Program-made: the position numbers and the translations under genes
Shown: one piece after another, positions 42,954 through 52,446 of the stretch
How the letters are laid out: every line of letters starts with the position of its first letter
Position numbering within the stretch: position 1 is the first letter of the stretch
Assembly (NCBI RefSeq): GCF_001185345.1
Contig: NZ_KQ236743.1
Coordinates: 136,372 to 200,371, forward strand
Source: Dorea sp. D27
Lineage (GTDB): Bacteria > Bacillota > Clostridia > Lachnospirales > Lachnospiraceae
DNA length: 64,000 nt
Direction of reading: 5' to 3'
The notes under the pieces: model-generated
The model's input: the letters and a program-made list of their open reading frames with translations, nothing else
Databases searched by the model: none
What the model was told of the DNA's origin: nothing

Positions 42954-44117
42954 ATGGAAGGAGACAGCCGGGACGGCAGGAACAGACAGATAGTATGGAA
43001 GAACCAGAAGAGGATGCGTACCGGCTATACGACCGGAAGCTGTGCGGCAGCAGCGGCCAAGGCGGCTGTCTGCATGCTGCTGTCCAAAGAACCGGTACCT
43101 CACGTATCCCTGCTGACCCCAAAGGGTGTCAGGCTCTATCTGGACGTGGAATGTATCGAGACCGGCAGGGGTTATGCCAGTTGTGCCGTGCGCAAGGACA
43201 GCGGGGATGATCCGGATGTGACGGACGGCGTACTTGTCTATGCCAGAGTGTCAAGATGCAAAGGGGATGCAGTCAGCCTGGAGGGCGGGACGGGGATCGG
43301 CAGGATTACGAAGAACGGGCTGGAGCAGCCCATAGGCGCCGCGGCTATCAACAAGGTGCCGCGCCGCATGATCATAGAGGCAGTGGAAGAGCAGAGAAGA
43401 AAATTCGGCTGTAAAGACGGCATCGCTGTCGTTATCTCTGTCCCGGACGGGGAGGAACTGGCTGAAAAGACATTCAATCCCCGTCTCGGAATCAAGGGAG
43501 GAATCTCCGTACTCGGGACGAGCGGCATCGTGGAACCGATGAGTGAGAAAGCGCTTACCGATACGATATATCTGGAGATGAAGGTGCTGAAAGAAAACGG
43601 GCATGCGTGGTGCTGTGCCGTCCCGGGCAACTATGGCAGCGATTTCCTGACAGGGACGCTCGGGTATGACGGCAGCCTAGCGGTGAAGTGCAGCAATTAT
43701 ATCGGGGAGACGATTGACGATGCGGTTCGTATCGGTATGAAAGGGCTGCTGTTCGTCGGACACATCGGAAAGCTTGTCAAGCTGGCGGCAGGGGTGATGA
43801 ATACCCATTCAAGACAGGCAGACTGCCGGATGGAAGTATTTGCCGCCCATGCGGCTCTCGCCGGTGCAGACCGGGATACGGTGCAGAAGCTGATGGAATG
43901 CGTGACGACAGCCGAGGCAGTGGATATCCTGAAGTGCGGCGGATTACTGGGACCCGTCATGCAGACGGTCATGGACCGGATCGACTATCATATCCGGCAG
44001 CGTGCAGGAAAGATGCTGGCAGTCGGTGCGGTCGTGTTTTCTATGGAAGTAGGAATTCTTGGAAGCACACCGTCTGCTTCCAAGATACTGGATCAGATAC
44101 GGAAAGGGACGATGTAG
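42954..44117 (+). CDS. cbiD: Cobalt-precorrin-5B C1-methyltransferase
   Basis: This 387-residue enzyme methylates C1 of cobalt-precorrin-5B with SAM. RTGYTTGSCAAAAAKAA near the N-terminus is diagnostic, as are GEELAEKTFNPRLGIKGGISVLGTSGIVEPMS and FVGHIGKLVKLAAGVMNTHS. AAGGAG is seven bases before the ATG. It directly precedes cbiL. Confidence 0.95.
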   Translation: MEGDSRDGRNRQIVWKNQKRMRTGYTTGSCAAAAAKAAVCMLLSKEPVPHVSLLTPKGVRLYLDVECIETGRGYASCAVRKDSGDDPDVTDGVLVYARVSRCKGDAVSLEGGTGIGRITKNGLEQPIGAAAINKVPRRMIIEAVEEQRRKFGCKDGIAVVISVPDGEELAEKTFNPRLGIKGGISVLGTSGIVEPMSEKALTDTIYLEMKVLKENGHAWCCAVPGNYGSDFLTGTLGYDGSLAVKCSNYIGETIDDAVRIGMKGLLFVGHIGKLVKLAAGVMNTHSRQADCRMEVFAAHAALAGADRDTVQKLMECVTTAEAVDILKCGGLLGPVMQTVMDRIDYHIRQRAGKMLAVGAVVFSMEVGILGSTPSASKILDQIRKGTM

Positions 44118-44858
44118 ATGGAAGGAACATTTTATGGAGTTGGAGCAGGGCCGGGAGACCCGGAGCTTCTGACGTTACAGGCAGTCAGGATCATACGGGA
44201 ATGTGACGTAGTGGCCCTGGCGGTATCGGACAAGGCATTCCGGAAACCGGTGTATGACAGAGGAGGGAAGGCAGAAGAGCTCAGCAGGTATCTGCAACGA
44301 TGTGCGGCGTATCAGATTGTGCTTCCAGTCATACCGGAACTGGAAAAGAAAAAGAAGCTTTTCCTTCCCATGCCTATGATCAAGGAGAAAGAAAAGCTCA
44401 GACAGATTCACGATGAATGTGCCGATGCAGCAGAGCAGATTATACGAAAGGGAATAAATGTCGCATTCATAACGCTTGGGGATCCAACCATATACTCTAC
44501 ATGCATGTATGTGCACAAGAGGCTGGCAGAAAAAGGGATAAGGACATGTCTCGTTCCGGGCATACCTTCCTTTTGCGCGGCCGCGGCCAGGATGAACATG
44601 AGTCTCGCAGAGAACAGGGAAGAGATTCATATCATACCGGCCTCTTATGGCGTTGAAGATAGCCTTGGCCTTAAGGGGACGAAGGTGATTATGAAAGCGG
44701 GTGCGAAGATGCCCGATGTGAAGCAGGCTGTGATGGCAAGGAAGATGGAGATACACATGGTGGAGAACTGCGGCATGCCAGACGAGCGGGTATACGAAAG
44801 AGCCGAGGATATACCGGATGATGCCGGATACTATTCATTGATGATTATTAAGGAGTGA
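44118..44858 (+). CDS. cbiL: Cobalt-factor II / precorrin-2 C20-methyltransferase
   Basis: This 246-residue SAM-dependent tetrapyrrole methyltransferase begins GVGAGPGDPELLTLQAVRII, the CbiL form of the family's SAM-binding loop. FITLGDPTIYSTCMYV and PGIPSFCAAAARMN are the other conserved blocks. It adds the C20 methyl group that is later lost in ring contraction. Its ATG abuts the cbiD stop with no gap; GGAAAGGGACG serves as ribosome site. Confidence 0.93.
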   Translation: MEGTFYGVGAGPGDPELLTLQAVRIIRECDVVALAVSDKAFRKPVYDRGGKAEELSRYLQRCAAYQIVLPVIPELEKKKKLFLPMPMIKEKEKLRQIHDECADAAEQIIRKGINVAFITLGDPTIYSTCMYVHKRLAEKGIRTCLVPGIPSFCAAAARMNMSLAENREEIHIIPASYGVEDSLGLKGTKVIMKAGAKMPDVKQAVMARKMEIHMVENCGMPDERVYERAEDIPDDAGYYSLMIIKE

Positions 44859-44863
44859 GGCTG

Positions 44864-45637
44864 ATGGTTGTATTTGTTGGAGCAGGACCGGGAGCAGAGG
44901 ACCTCATAACGGTCCGAGGGCAAAAATTTCTTAAGGAAGCTGACATTATCGTATATGCAGGTTCTCTCGTGAACCCTGCGCTTCTGGATGTAAGAAAGGA
45001 TTCATGTGAAGTATACAACAGTGCATGCATGACTTTAGAGGAGGTGCTCGGGGTGCTCATACAGGGTGTGCGTGCAGGAAAGAATGTGGTGCGTCTTCAC
45101 ACGGGAGATCCGTGCCTGTACGGAGCAGTGAAAGAACAGATGGACGCCCTGGCGGAAGAAGGGATACCGTACGAAGTGTGTCCGGGTGTAAGTTCATTTT
45201 GTGGCGCTGCTTCAGCCCTTGAGGCAGAATATACGCTTCCCGGCGTCTCCCAGTCTGTCGTCATCACAAGGATGGCAGGCAGGACGCCGGTGCCGGAACA
45301 GGAATCGATACGCAGCTTTGCGGCCCACAAAGCTACGATGGTCATCTTTTTGAGCACCGGTATGCTTCCCCGGCTTCAGGAGGAGCTGCTGGCGGGCGGA
45401 TATGAGAAGGATACCCCCGCCGCCATCGTCTATAAGGCTTCCTGGCCTGACGAGAAGGTGTGCCGCTGTACGGTGGAGACGCTGGCCGAGACAGCCGAAA
45501 AGGAAGGAATCAAGAAGACTGCGCTTATCGTCGCGGGCAGTGTGCTGGACGGGAGATACGAGCGGTCCGAATTATATAACCCATCCTTTTCCACCGGATT
45601 CCGCAGGGCTTCAGATGGAGGGCAGGGCCATGAATAG
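44864..45637 (+). CDS. cbiF: Cobalt-precorrin-4 C11-methyltransferase
   Basis: This 257-residue enzyme has VVFVGAGPGAEDLITVRGQKFLKEADIIVYAGSLVN, the CbiF/CobM hallmark, with LHTGDPCLYGAVKEQMDAL and PGVSSFCGAASALEAEYTLP. I choose ATG 44864, with AAGGAG eight bases upstream, over GTG 44855. It follows cbiL by five bases and overlaps cbiH by eight. Confidence 0.94.
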   Translation: MVVFVGAGPGAEDLITVRGQKFLKEADIIVYAGSLVNPALLDVRKDSCEVYNSACMTLEEVLGVLIQGVRAGKNVVRLHTGDPCLYGAVKEQMDALAEEGIPYEVCPGVSSFCGAASALEAEYTLPGVSQSVVITRMAGRTPVPEQESIRSFAAHKATMVIFLSTGMLPRLQEELLAGGYEKDTPAAIVYKASWPDEKVCRCTVETLAETAEKEGIKKTALIVAGSVLDGRYERSELYNPSFSTGFRRASDGGQGHE

Positions 45638-46361
45638 CGTATATGTAGTAGGAATAGGCCCGGGGGACAGAGGCCAGATGACACGCGAGGCGGAAGCGGC
45701 GCTTGAGCAGTGCAGCGTTATCGCGGGCTATACGGTCTATATTGATCTGATAAAAGACCGATATGCGGACAAGACATTTCTTACCACTCCTATGACGCAG
45801 GAAGCACAGCGGTGCAGGATGGCATTTGAAGAAGCTCAGAAGGGCCGGGACGTGTGCCTTGTGTGCAGCGGCGATGCAGGCGTGTACGGGATGGCCGGCC
45901 TCATGTATGAGATAAAGGAGGCATATCCGGATGTGAGAATCAAAGTGGTGCCCGGCATCACGGCTGCCACAGGAGGGGCGGCAGTACTTGGCGCACCGCT
46001 CATGCATGACTTTGCGGTCATCAGCTTAAGTGACCTGCTTACCCCGTGGGAGAAGATAGAGGCAAGGCTTCGGGCGGCAGCTGCGGCAGACTTTGTCATC
46101 TGCCTGTACAACCCGTCCAGCAGAAAGCGCAAAGACTATCTGCACAAGGCATGCGTACTGCTGCTGGAATATAAAAGAAAGGACACTGTCTGCGGAATTG
46201 TGCGCAATATAGGACGGGAGGGAGAGTCCAGCCAGGTGCTGTCCCTGGAAGCGCTGAAACAGACGGAAGTCGATATGTTCACGACCGTATTCATCGGCAA
46301 TGAGCAGACAAAACAGATAGATGGCAGCATGGTGACACCGAGAGGGTATCGTAATGTATGA
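45630..46361 (+). CDS. cbiH: Cobalt-factor III / precorrin-3B C17-methyltransferase
   Basis: CbiH methylates C17 and carries out ring contraction to cobalt-precorrin-4. This is the short, single-domain form (243 residues). VYVVGIGPGDRGQMTREAE, AGYTVYIDLI, CSGDAGVYGMAGLMYEI and FVICLYNPSSRKRKDYLHKA are CbiH/CobJ signatures. The start ATG 45630 lies inside the end of cbiF with GGAGGG upstream. Its 3' end overlaps cbiE/T by eight bases. Confidence 0.94.
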   Translation: MNSVYVVGIGPGDRGQMTREAEAALEQCSVIAGYTVYIDLIKDRYADKTFLTTPMTQEAQRCRMAFEEAQKGRDVCLVCSGDAGVYGMAGLMYEIKEAYPDVRIKVVPGITAATGGAAVLGAPLMHDFAVISLSDLLTPWEKIEARLRAAAAADFVICLYNPSSRKRKDYLHKACVLLLEYKRKDTVCGIVRNIGREGESSQVLSLEALKQTEVDMFTTVFIGNEQTKQIDGSMVTPRGYRNV

Positions 46362-47574
46362 GGAAAAGAGACAGAGAATCAGCCTGACGGGCATCGGGAT
46401 GGGAACCGGGGCGACCCTGACCGCAGAGGCCCGCGAGGCGCTTGAAAGCTGCGACTGTATCATCGGGGCGGCCCGTATGACGGAAAGCCTTTCCCACTTT
46501 GGAAAGCCGGCGTATGATGCTTATAAAGCAGAAGAAATCAAAGAGATTATCAGAGAACACGGTGGATATGGACATATCGTGGTAGCGCTGTCGGGAGATT
46601 GTGGATTTTACAGTGGGGCAAAAGCGCTGGCAGGAGAGCTGGAGGAATACAAGGTAGAACTCATACCGGGGATATCATCGGTTGCCTTTCTTGCCTCCAG
46701 GCTGCGAGTAAGCTGGGAGGATGCAGCGCTTATGAGCGTTCATGGCCGGCGGCAGAACTACATATATGCGATAGCTCACAACGAAAAGATCTTCCTGCTT
46801 CTGGGTGGGGAGGCACGTGCGCGGGAGCTGTGTGAAAAGATAAGATACTTTGGACTCGCAGATGTGGAATTCCATATCGGACGACGGCTTTCCTATGAAG
46901 ATGAAACCATCATATGCCGGCGCGGAAGTGAACTCATGCCGGAGGACTGCGCAGGGCTTGATGTGGCATTTGTCCGTAATCCTTCGCCCGATAAAAGGGT
47001 GGCCGCGCACATAGAAGACGAGGAGTTCATCCGAGGCGGCGTGCCGATGACGAAAGCTGAAATCCGTGCAGTGAGCCTGGCGAAGCTCGGCCTTACACAG
47101 GACGCGGTGCTGTATGACATCGGGGCCGGGACGGGTTCTGTATCTGTAGAGGCGGCGCTCCGGTCGGGAGAGATTAAGGTGTATGCGGTTGAAAAGAATC
47201 CGGAAGCCATACGTATTCTGAAAGAGAATAAAAGGCAGTTCGGCTGTGATAATATCGAGGTGGTGGAAGGTACTGCCCCTGGCGGTTTACAGAATCTGGA
47301 ACCTCCCACGCACGTGTTTGTCGGGGGAAGCTCGGGGAACCTGTCAGAGATTCTTAAAGCGGTGAAGGATAGGAATCCGGACGTACGTATTGTAATCAAT
47401 GCGGCTTCTCTGGAGACGATTGGCGAAGTGATAGGAGCGGAGCGGTCGGGCCTCCTGTCCGCTCCTGAGATTGTACAGATTGCGGCATCCAGGTCCAGAC
47501 AGCTTGGTGCATACCATATGATGACCGCGCTGAATCCTGTATATGTCGTATCGGACGGAAAGGGGCAGAAGTGA
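46354..47574 (+). CDS. cbiET: Cobalt-precorrin-7 C5-methyltransferase / cobalt-precorrin-6B C15-methyltransferase (decarboxylating), fused
   Basis: The N-terminal half (about 1-205) is a CbiE-type tetrapyrrole methylase: SLTGIGMGTGATLTAEA, VALSGDCGFYSGA and MSVHGR. The C-terminal half (about 215-406) is CbiT: GVPMTKAEIRAVSLAKLGL, DIGAGTGSVSVEAAL (class I SAM motif) and VFVGGSSGNLSEIL. At 406 residues it is the CobL-like fusion. CbiT methylates C15 and decarboxylates the acetate at C12. It overlaps cbiH at the start and cbiA at the stop. Confidence 0.95.
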   Translation: MYEEKRQRISLTGIGMGTGATLTAEAREALESCDCIIGAARMTESLSHFGKPAYDAYKAEEIKEIIREHGGYGHIVVALSGDCGFYSGAKALAGELEEYKVELIPGISSVAFLASRLRVSWEDAALMSVHGRRQNYIYAIAHNEKIFLLLGGEARARELCEKIRYFGLADVEFHIGRRLSYEDETIICRRGSELMPEDCAGLDVAFVRNPSPDKRVAAHIEDEEFIRGGVPMTKAEIRAVSLAKLGLTQDAVLYDIGAGTGSVSVEAALRSGEIKVYAVEKNPEAIRILKENKRQFGCDNIEVVEGTAPGGLQNLEPPTHVFVGGSSGNLSEILKAVKDRNPDVRIVINAASLETIGEVIGAERSGLLSAPEIVQIAASRSRQLGAYHMMTALNPVYVVSDGKGQK

Positions 47575-48992
47575 TGGTAAGTCCAAGATTTATGATAGCT
47601 TCCCTGTCAAGCGGAAGCGGGAAGACGGTCATATCGTCCGGGCTTATGTCCGCACTCTCAGGGAGGGGGCTGAAGGTGGCCGCATGCAAGTGCGGGCCGG
47701 ATTATATCGATACGATGTTCCACCGGGAAGTGACCGGAGAAGAGTCTGAGAATCTGGATCTGTTCTTCCTGGACAGGGATATACTGAAAAAGCTGTTCCT
47801 GCGCCATGCCGGGAAGGCGGATGTGACAGTGATTGAAGGCGTTATGGGATACTATGACGGCATGGCCCTTGACAGCGACACGGCCAGTTCCTATGATGTG
47901 GCCCGTACCCTTGACGTTCCGGTCATTCTGACGGTACCGTGCAAAGGGATGGCCCTGTCCGTCAGCTCTGTGTTACTAGGAGCGCTTACATTCCGAAAGG
48001 AGAGCAATATCCGCGGCATACTGTTGAACCGCATATCAGAGATGCTGTATCCAAGGATGAAGCAGATGATAGAAAGCGAGCTTTCGAAAAGAGGGTTTTT
48101 GATACCTGTCGTCGGATACGTGCCGGAAGACGACGTGTTCCGGCTGAAGAGCCGGCATCTCGGCCTCGTCCTGCCCGAGGAGGCTGGACTTATCCGCAGG
48201 CAGTTCAAGGAGGCGGGAAAGATACTGGAAGAGACGGTGGATTTGGATCTGCTGCTGGAAATCAGTAAGGACATGGAAAGGACCGGCTGCATGGCGGAGG
48301 CAGGATGTACAGGTGGACAGCCGGATAAAGAAAGGCGGCAGGGCGCAGGGAGGCAGGCTGTAAGAATCGCGCTGGCAAGAGATGAGGCCTTCTGCTTTTA
48401 CTATAAAGATAACCTGGAGCTGCTGGAAGATTCGGGCTGTGAGCTCGTACCGTTCAGTCCCCTGCATGATGCGAAGCTGCCGGAAGGAATCTCAGGACTC
48501 ATATTGGGAGGAGGCTATCCGGAACTTTACGCAGGTGAACTCTCGCAGAATGAGACCATGTGCCGGGATATCCGGCACATGGTGGAAGCCGGGCTTCCGT
48601 GCCTGGCAGAGTGCGGCGGCTTTATGTATCTTCACAAGGAGATGGAAGGCGCAGACGGCACTGCGTACCCGATGGCTGGCGTGGTTCATGGGAAGGTGTA
48701 TTGGACACCCCGGCTCGTACGGTTCGGCTACATAGAGCTGTCCGTCCTGGGAGAGGGAAAGTTACTCAAAGCAGGAGAAACGATTCGGGGACATGAATTT
48801 CACTACTTTGACAGTACGGACAACGGAACCGGCTGCATGGCGGTGAAGCCCGGCAGGCAGCGCGCTTGGGAATGCATGCACACAAAAGGGAACCTGTTCG
48901 CGGGGTTTCCTCACATACATTACTGCTCTAACCCGTCATTTGCACACCGGTTTATACATTGCTGCACAGAGTGGGTACGAAAGGAACGATGA
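47574..48992 (+). CDS. cbiA: Cobyrinate a,c-diamide synthase
   Basis: This 472-residue glutamine-dependent amidotransferase amidates the a and c acetates of cobyrinic acid using ATP. The N-terminal domain has the P-loop SLSSGSGKTVISSGL and CGPDYIDTMFHR. The C-terminal GATase domain has GGGYPELYAGELSQNETM and the catalytic Cys in AECGGFMYL. RGHEFHY is family-specific. It begins at ATG 47574, one base into the cbiET stop. Confidence 0.95.
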   Translation: MVSPRFMIASLSSGSGKTVISSGLMSALSGRGLKVAACKCGPDYIDTMFHREVTGEESENLDLFFLDRDILKKLFLRHAGKADVTVIEGVMGYYDGMALDSDTASSYDVARTLDVPVILTVPCKGMALSVSSVLLGALTFRKESNIRGILLNRISEMLYPRMKQMIESELSKRGFLIPVVGYVPEDDVFRLKSRHLGLVLPEEAGLIRRQFKEAGKILEETVDLDLLLEISKDMERTGCMAEAGCTGGQPDKERRQGAGRQAVRIALARDEAFCFYYKDNLELLEDSGCELVPFSPLHDAKLPEGISGLILGGGYPELYAGELSQNETMCRDIRHMVEAGLPCLAECGGFMYLHKEMEGADGTAYPMAGVVHGKVYWTPRLVRFGYIELSVLGEGKLLKAGETIRGHEFHYFDSTDNGTGCMAVKPGRQRAWECMHTKGNLFAGFPHIHYCSNPSFAHRFIHCCTEWVRKER

Positions 48993-48993
48993 T

Positions 48994-50082
48994 ATGGAAC
49001 AGACGATACGGATGCCGGAAGAGATGACGCCGGATCTGCTCCGGGAGATGATCTTGCCGGCGGACCGGGAAAGCATGGAGATAGCCAGGAGGCGGTGGCA
49101 GACGGTGGCGAAGCCGCTGCTCAGCCTTGGAAAGCTGGAAGATGCCATAATAAAGATTGCCGGTATGAAGCGTGATGCCGGATTCACGCTGCAGAAAAAG
49201 GGGCTGATAATCATGTGTGCCGACAACGGAGTGGTAGAAGAGGGCGTGACACAGACCGGACAGGAAGTGACGGCGGTGGTGGCGGATAACTTTACGAAGA
49301 AGGCCGCCAGTGTGGCGATTATGAGCGAAGTGGCGGGGGCGGACCTGTTCCCGGTCGATATCGGCATGGCGGCTGACGTGCCTTCCGTAACGAAGCCAGA
49401 AGATAAGGTGGCATACGGGACGAAAAATATGCGGAAGGAACCGGCCATGACACGGGAACAGGCATGGCAGGCCATATTGACCGGGATACGTATCGTATCC
49501 CGGCTGAAAGCGGAAGGATATGATATTGCCGCTACCGGGGAGATGGGCATCGGCAATACGACGACGAGCAGCGCCGTGGCATCCGTGCTTCTGGAGAAAC
49601 CGGTGGAAGAAGTGACCGGGAAAGGAGCCGGGTTAAGCAGCGAAGGGCTGGAGCAAAAGATTACGGTAATCAGACAGGCGGTTCGCCTGCACCGCCCGGA
49701 TAAGGAGGATGTTCTGGACGTGCTGTCGAAAGTAGGCGGGCTGGATATCGCAGGTCTGGCTGGCGTGTACCTCGGCGGCGCGCTGATGCATATGCCGGTC
49801 GTGGTGGACGGATTCATTTCTGCCGTCGCGGCACTCTGCGCGGTTCGCCTCATTCCTGACGCGAAGGATTATATGCTTCCCTCGCACGTGTCGAAAGAAC
49901 CGGCGGGACAGATGCTTTTGGATGCTCTTGGCATGTCACCGTTCCTGACGTGTGACATGAACCTTGGCGAAGGAAGCGGAGCAGTGGCGGTGCTTCCTCT
50001 GCTTGAGATGGGGCTGCAGGTATACCGCAGGATGAGCACCTTTGAAGAAATCAATGTAGAACAATACGAGATGTTGAGATAA
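48994..50082 (+). CDS. cobT: Nicotinate-nucleotide--dimethylbenzimidazole phosphoribosyltransferase
   Basis: CobT activates the lower-ligand base to its alpha-riboside phosphate. At 362 residues it has normal length. GLIIMCADNGVVEEGVTQT, TGEMGIGNTTTSSAVAS, KGAGLSSEGLEQK and NLGEGSGA (catalytic Glu326) are all present. I start at ATG 48994, two bases after the cbiA stop. Which base is attached (DMB, cresol or a purine) cannot be told; no bza genes are seen here. Confidence 0.95.
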   Translation: MEQTIRMPEEMTPDLLREMILPADRESMEIARRRWQTVAKPLLSLGKLEDAIIKIAGMKRDAGFTLQKKGLIIMCADNGVVEEGVTQTGQEVTAVVADNFTKKAASVAIMSEVAGADLFPVDIGMAADVPSVTKPEDKVAYGTKNMRKEPAMTREQAWQAILTGIRIVSRLKAEGYDIAATGEMGIGNTTTSSAVASVLLEKPVEEVTGKGAGLSSEGLEQKITVIRQAVRLHRPDKEDVLDVLSKVGGLDIAGLAGVYLGGALMHMPVVVDGFISAVAALCAVRLIPDAKDYMLPSHVSKEPAGQMLLDALGMSPFLTCDMNLGEGSGAVAVLPLLEMGLQVYRRMSTFEEINVEQYEMLR

Positions 50083-50092
50083 AGGAACCGAT

Positions 50093-50854
50093 ATGTATGT
50101 ATTTGAATCACTCCTCATTGCATTATCTATGTATTCTAAGATTCCCGTGCCGCGGGTAGAGTGGAATGAGAAAAATATGAAGTATGCGATGTGTTTTTTC
50201 CCGGTAATAGGGGTTGTAACCGGAATTCTCGAGATAGCCATAGGACGAGTTCTGCTGCGGGCGGGAGCAGGTTCTCTTCTGTTTGCAGCCGCAATGACGC
50301 TGCTTCCTGTCCTCGTGACGGGCGGTATCCACATAGACGGCCTTATGGACACGCTGGATGCGCTGGGCTCCTATGGCGGCAGGGAAAAGAAGCTGGAGAT
50401 ACTGAAGGATCCACACACCGGCGCGTTTGCCGTCCTTGGCCTGTGCTGCTATCTTTTGTGGAGCGTGGCGGTCTGGAGCGAAGCGGCCGCAGACATGCTT
50501 CCAGTCATCGGCTGCGGCTATGTGACGAGCAGAGCGCTCAGCGGATTGTCTGTCGTTACGTTCAAAGCCGCCAGAGATTCCGGGCTTGCCAGGACGTTTC
50601 AGGACGGGGCCGGCAGAAAGACCGTCGGTATCGTGATGATAATCGTGCTCCTAATGTCTATCGCCCTTTCTCTTCGGCTGGACGTCAGGATGGGAGCTGC
50701 GTCTGCAGCGGCGGGCCTATTGAGCTTTTGCTACTACAAAGCGGTATGCTACAGGCAGTTTGGGGGCATTACAGGAGATCTGGCCGGCTATTTCCTTCAG
50801 ATCTGTGAGCTCGCTATTCTTACATGTACCGTATTGGCAGGGAGGCTGTTATGA
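50093..50854 (+). CDS. cobS: Adenosylcobinamide-GDP ribazoletransferase (cobalamin synthase)
   Basis: This 253-residue integral membrane enzyme joins adenosylcobinamide-GDP and alpha-ribazole (phosphate). It has several membrane segments. GGIHIDGLMDTLDALGSYGGREKKLEILKDPHTGAFAVL (key: DGLMDTLDAL and KDPHTG) is the metal-binding catalytic region. An AAAGGA site precedes the ATG. Its stop overlaps the cobC start (ATGA). Confidence 0.94.
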   Translation: MYVFESLLIALSMYSKIPVPRVEWNEKNMKYAMCFFPVIGVVTGILEIAIGRVLLRAGAGSLLFAAAMTLLPVLVTGGIHIDGLMDTLDALGSYGGREKKLEILKDPHTGAFAVLGLCCYLLWSVAVWSEAAADMLPVIGCGYVTSRALSGLSVVTFKAARDSGLARTFQDGAGRKTVGIVMIIVLLMSIALSLRLDVRMGAASAAAGLLSFCYYKAVCYRQFGGITGDLAGYFLQICELAILTCTVLAGRLL

Positions 50855-51456
50855 AGATACTATTGATCCGCCACTTTGAGACGCCGGGCAACAGGGAGAG
50901 GCGTTATATAGGGCGTACAGACGAAGCGCTCGCTGAAGCAGGTCTGGAAACACGTGTATGTGAGGTGCGCCGCTGCCTGGAAACAAGAGGCGCTGTGGAA
51001 TGTGTAGCCGCGAGCCCTATGAAGCGTTGCGTACAGACGGCGGCGCTGCTCTTTCCTGACAAGGAGCCGCTGTGGTTTGATGAACTGAAGGAATGCGATT
51101 TCGGACTGTTTGAAGGCCGCAATTATGAAGAGCTGAAAGATCTGCCCGCATACCGTAACTGGCTTGGCTCTCAGGGAACGCTTCCCTTTCCTGGCGGTGA
51201 GGGGCATACGGCATTCAAATCCCGCTGCATCTGCGGATTTGATAAGGCGACAGACATCTTCATCAGGGAAAAGTGCGGCTGCGCCGCCATAGTTGCCCAC
51301 GGCGGCACGGTCATGTCTGTCCTGTCCCGTTATGCCCCCGGACAGAGTCGTTTTTATGACTGGCAGCCCGGTAATGGCGGCGGCTATGTCGTGACGCTGG
51401 ATGCAGAGGAATGGAAAAATGGCAGGAAAGGATTCACGGAGACAGAGGTGTTATGA
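50851..51456 (+). CDS. cobC: Alpha-ribazole phosphatase-type histidine phosphatase
   Basis: This 201-residue histidine-phosphatase-superfamily protein has the phosphohistidine motif in the form RHFETPGN, where Gly of the usual RHGET is Phe. It also has the second catalytic His in VAHGGTVMSVL. FGLFEGRNYEEL and PGGEG are typical. It dephosphorylates alpha-ribazole-5'-phosphate or adenosylcobalamin phosphate. It starts at ATG 50851, overlapping cobS by four bases, and ends overlapping cbiB by four. Confidence 0.85.
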   Translation: MKILLIRHFETPGNRERRYIGRTDEALAEAGLETRVCEVRRCLETRGAVECVAASPMKRCVQTAALLFPDKEPLWFDELKECDFGLFEGRNYEELKDLPAYRNWLGSQGTLPFPGGEGHTAFKSRCICGFDKATDIFIREKCGCAAIVAHGGTVMSVLSRYAPGQSRFYDWQPGNGGGYVVTLDAEEWKNGRKGFTETEVL

Positions 51457-52418
51457 TTACATGGATGGCCTGCATGACAGGATTTATACTTGACTTGATA
51501 TTCGGAGACCCGGTATGGCTGTACCATCCGGTAAGACTCATCGGCCGCCTCATTTCCTGCCTGGAGCAGCTTTCCAGAAGGGTGTGCAGGGACAGGGACC
51601 GCTGGCTCCTGGCCGCCGGCGTACTGATGTGGGCAGTAGTGGGCGCGATATCGACAGCGGTTCCGTGGGTGCTGCTGTACGGGGCGCAAAGCGTCCATCC
51701 CGCAGTACGTTATGTGCTGGAGAGCTTCTGGTGCTACCAGCTTCTTGCCGCCAGGTCGCTGAGCCGGGAGAGCGGGAACGTATACAGGGAGCTGGCGGCA
51801 GGAAGCCTGCCCGGTGCCAGGAAGGCTGTCTCGATGATAGTTGGCAGGGACACGGCTGGACTCGACGAGGCCGGAGTCATAAAGGCCGCGGTGGAGACCG
51901 TGGCCGAAAACACGTCGGATGGGGTGACGGCCCCGCTGTTCTATATGATGATTGGAGGTGCTCCCCTTGGCTTTTTCTATAAGGCGGTCAACACGATGGA
52001 CTCCATGGTCGGATATAAAGATGAGAGATATCTCTGCCTGGGCAGATGTGCCGCTAAGATGGATGATGTGCTGAACTATATCCCGGCCCGGCTGTCGGCC
52101 CTGTTGATGACGGCGGCGGCATTCCTGCTTGGGATGGACGGTCCCGGGGCATGGAAGATATACCGCCGGGACAGAAGAAAGCATGCGAGCCCGAACGCGG
52201 CACAGACAGAAGCGGTGTGCGCGGGGGCGTTAGATATACGTCTTGCGGGGGACGCGTGGTACTTTGGCAGACGGTATACGAAGGAATACATCGGTGATGA
52301 CATAAGGCCCGTCGAGGCAGAGGATATTGTAAGGGCCGGCAGGCTCATGTATGGTACGGCTTTGCTTGCGTTTCTGCTGTTCGGGGCAGTGAAAGCCATG
52401 GTCATACTGATGCTGTGA
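51453..52418 (+). CDS. cbiB: Adenosylcobinamide-phosphate synthase
   Basis: This 321-residue membrane enzyme attaches aminopropanol (phosphate) to adenosylcobyric acid. The N-terminal FILDLIFGDPVWLYHPVRLIGRLI and central VETVAENTSDGVTAPLFYMMIGGAPLGFFYKAVNTMDSM (key: AENTSDGV, KAVNTMDS) are diagnostic; LNYIPARL is also conserved. It starts within the cobC stop (ATGA), indicating coupling. Confidence 0.95.
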   Translation: MITWMACMTGFILDLIFGDPVWLYHPVRLIGRLISCLEQLSRRVCRDRDRWLLAAGVLMWAVVGAISTAVPWVLLYGAQSVHPAVRYVLESFWCYQLLAARSLSRESGNVYRELAAGSLPGARKAVSMIVGRDTAGLDEAGVIKAAVETVAENTSDGVTAPLFYMMIGGAPLGFFYKAVNTMDSMVGYKDERYLCLGRCAAKMDDVLNYIPARLSALLMTAAAFLLGMDGPGAWKIYRRDRRKHASPNAAQTEAVCAGALDIRLAGDAWYFGRRYTKEYIGDDIRPVEAEDIVRAGRLMYGTALLAFLLFGAVKAMVILML

Positions 52419-52446
52419 CGATACAGACGGCAAAGAGGAGGAAACG

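Noticed and set aside
45402..45629. Upstream extension of cbiH to 45402
   Set aside because: It lies within cbiF in another frame; the conserved CbiH N-terminus begins at 45630 with a good ribosome site.
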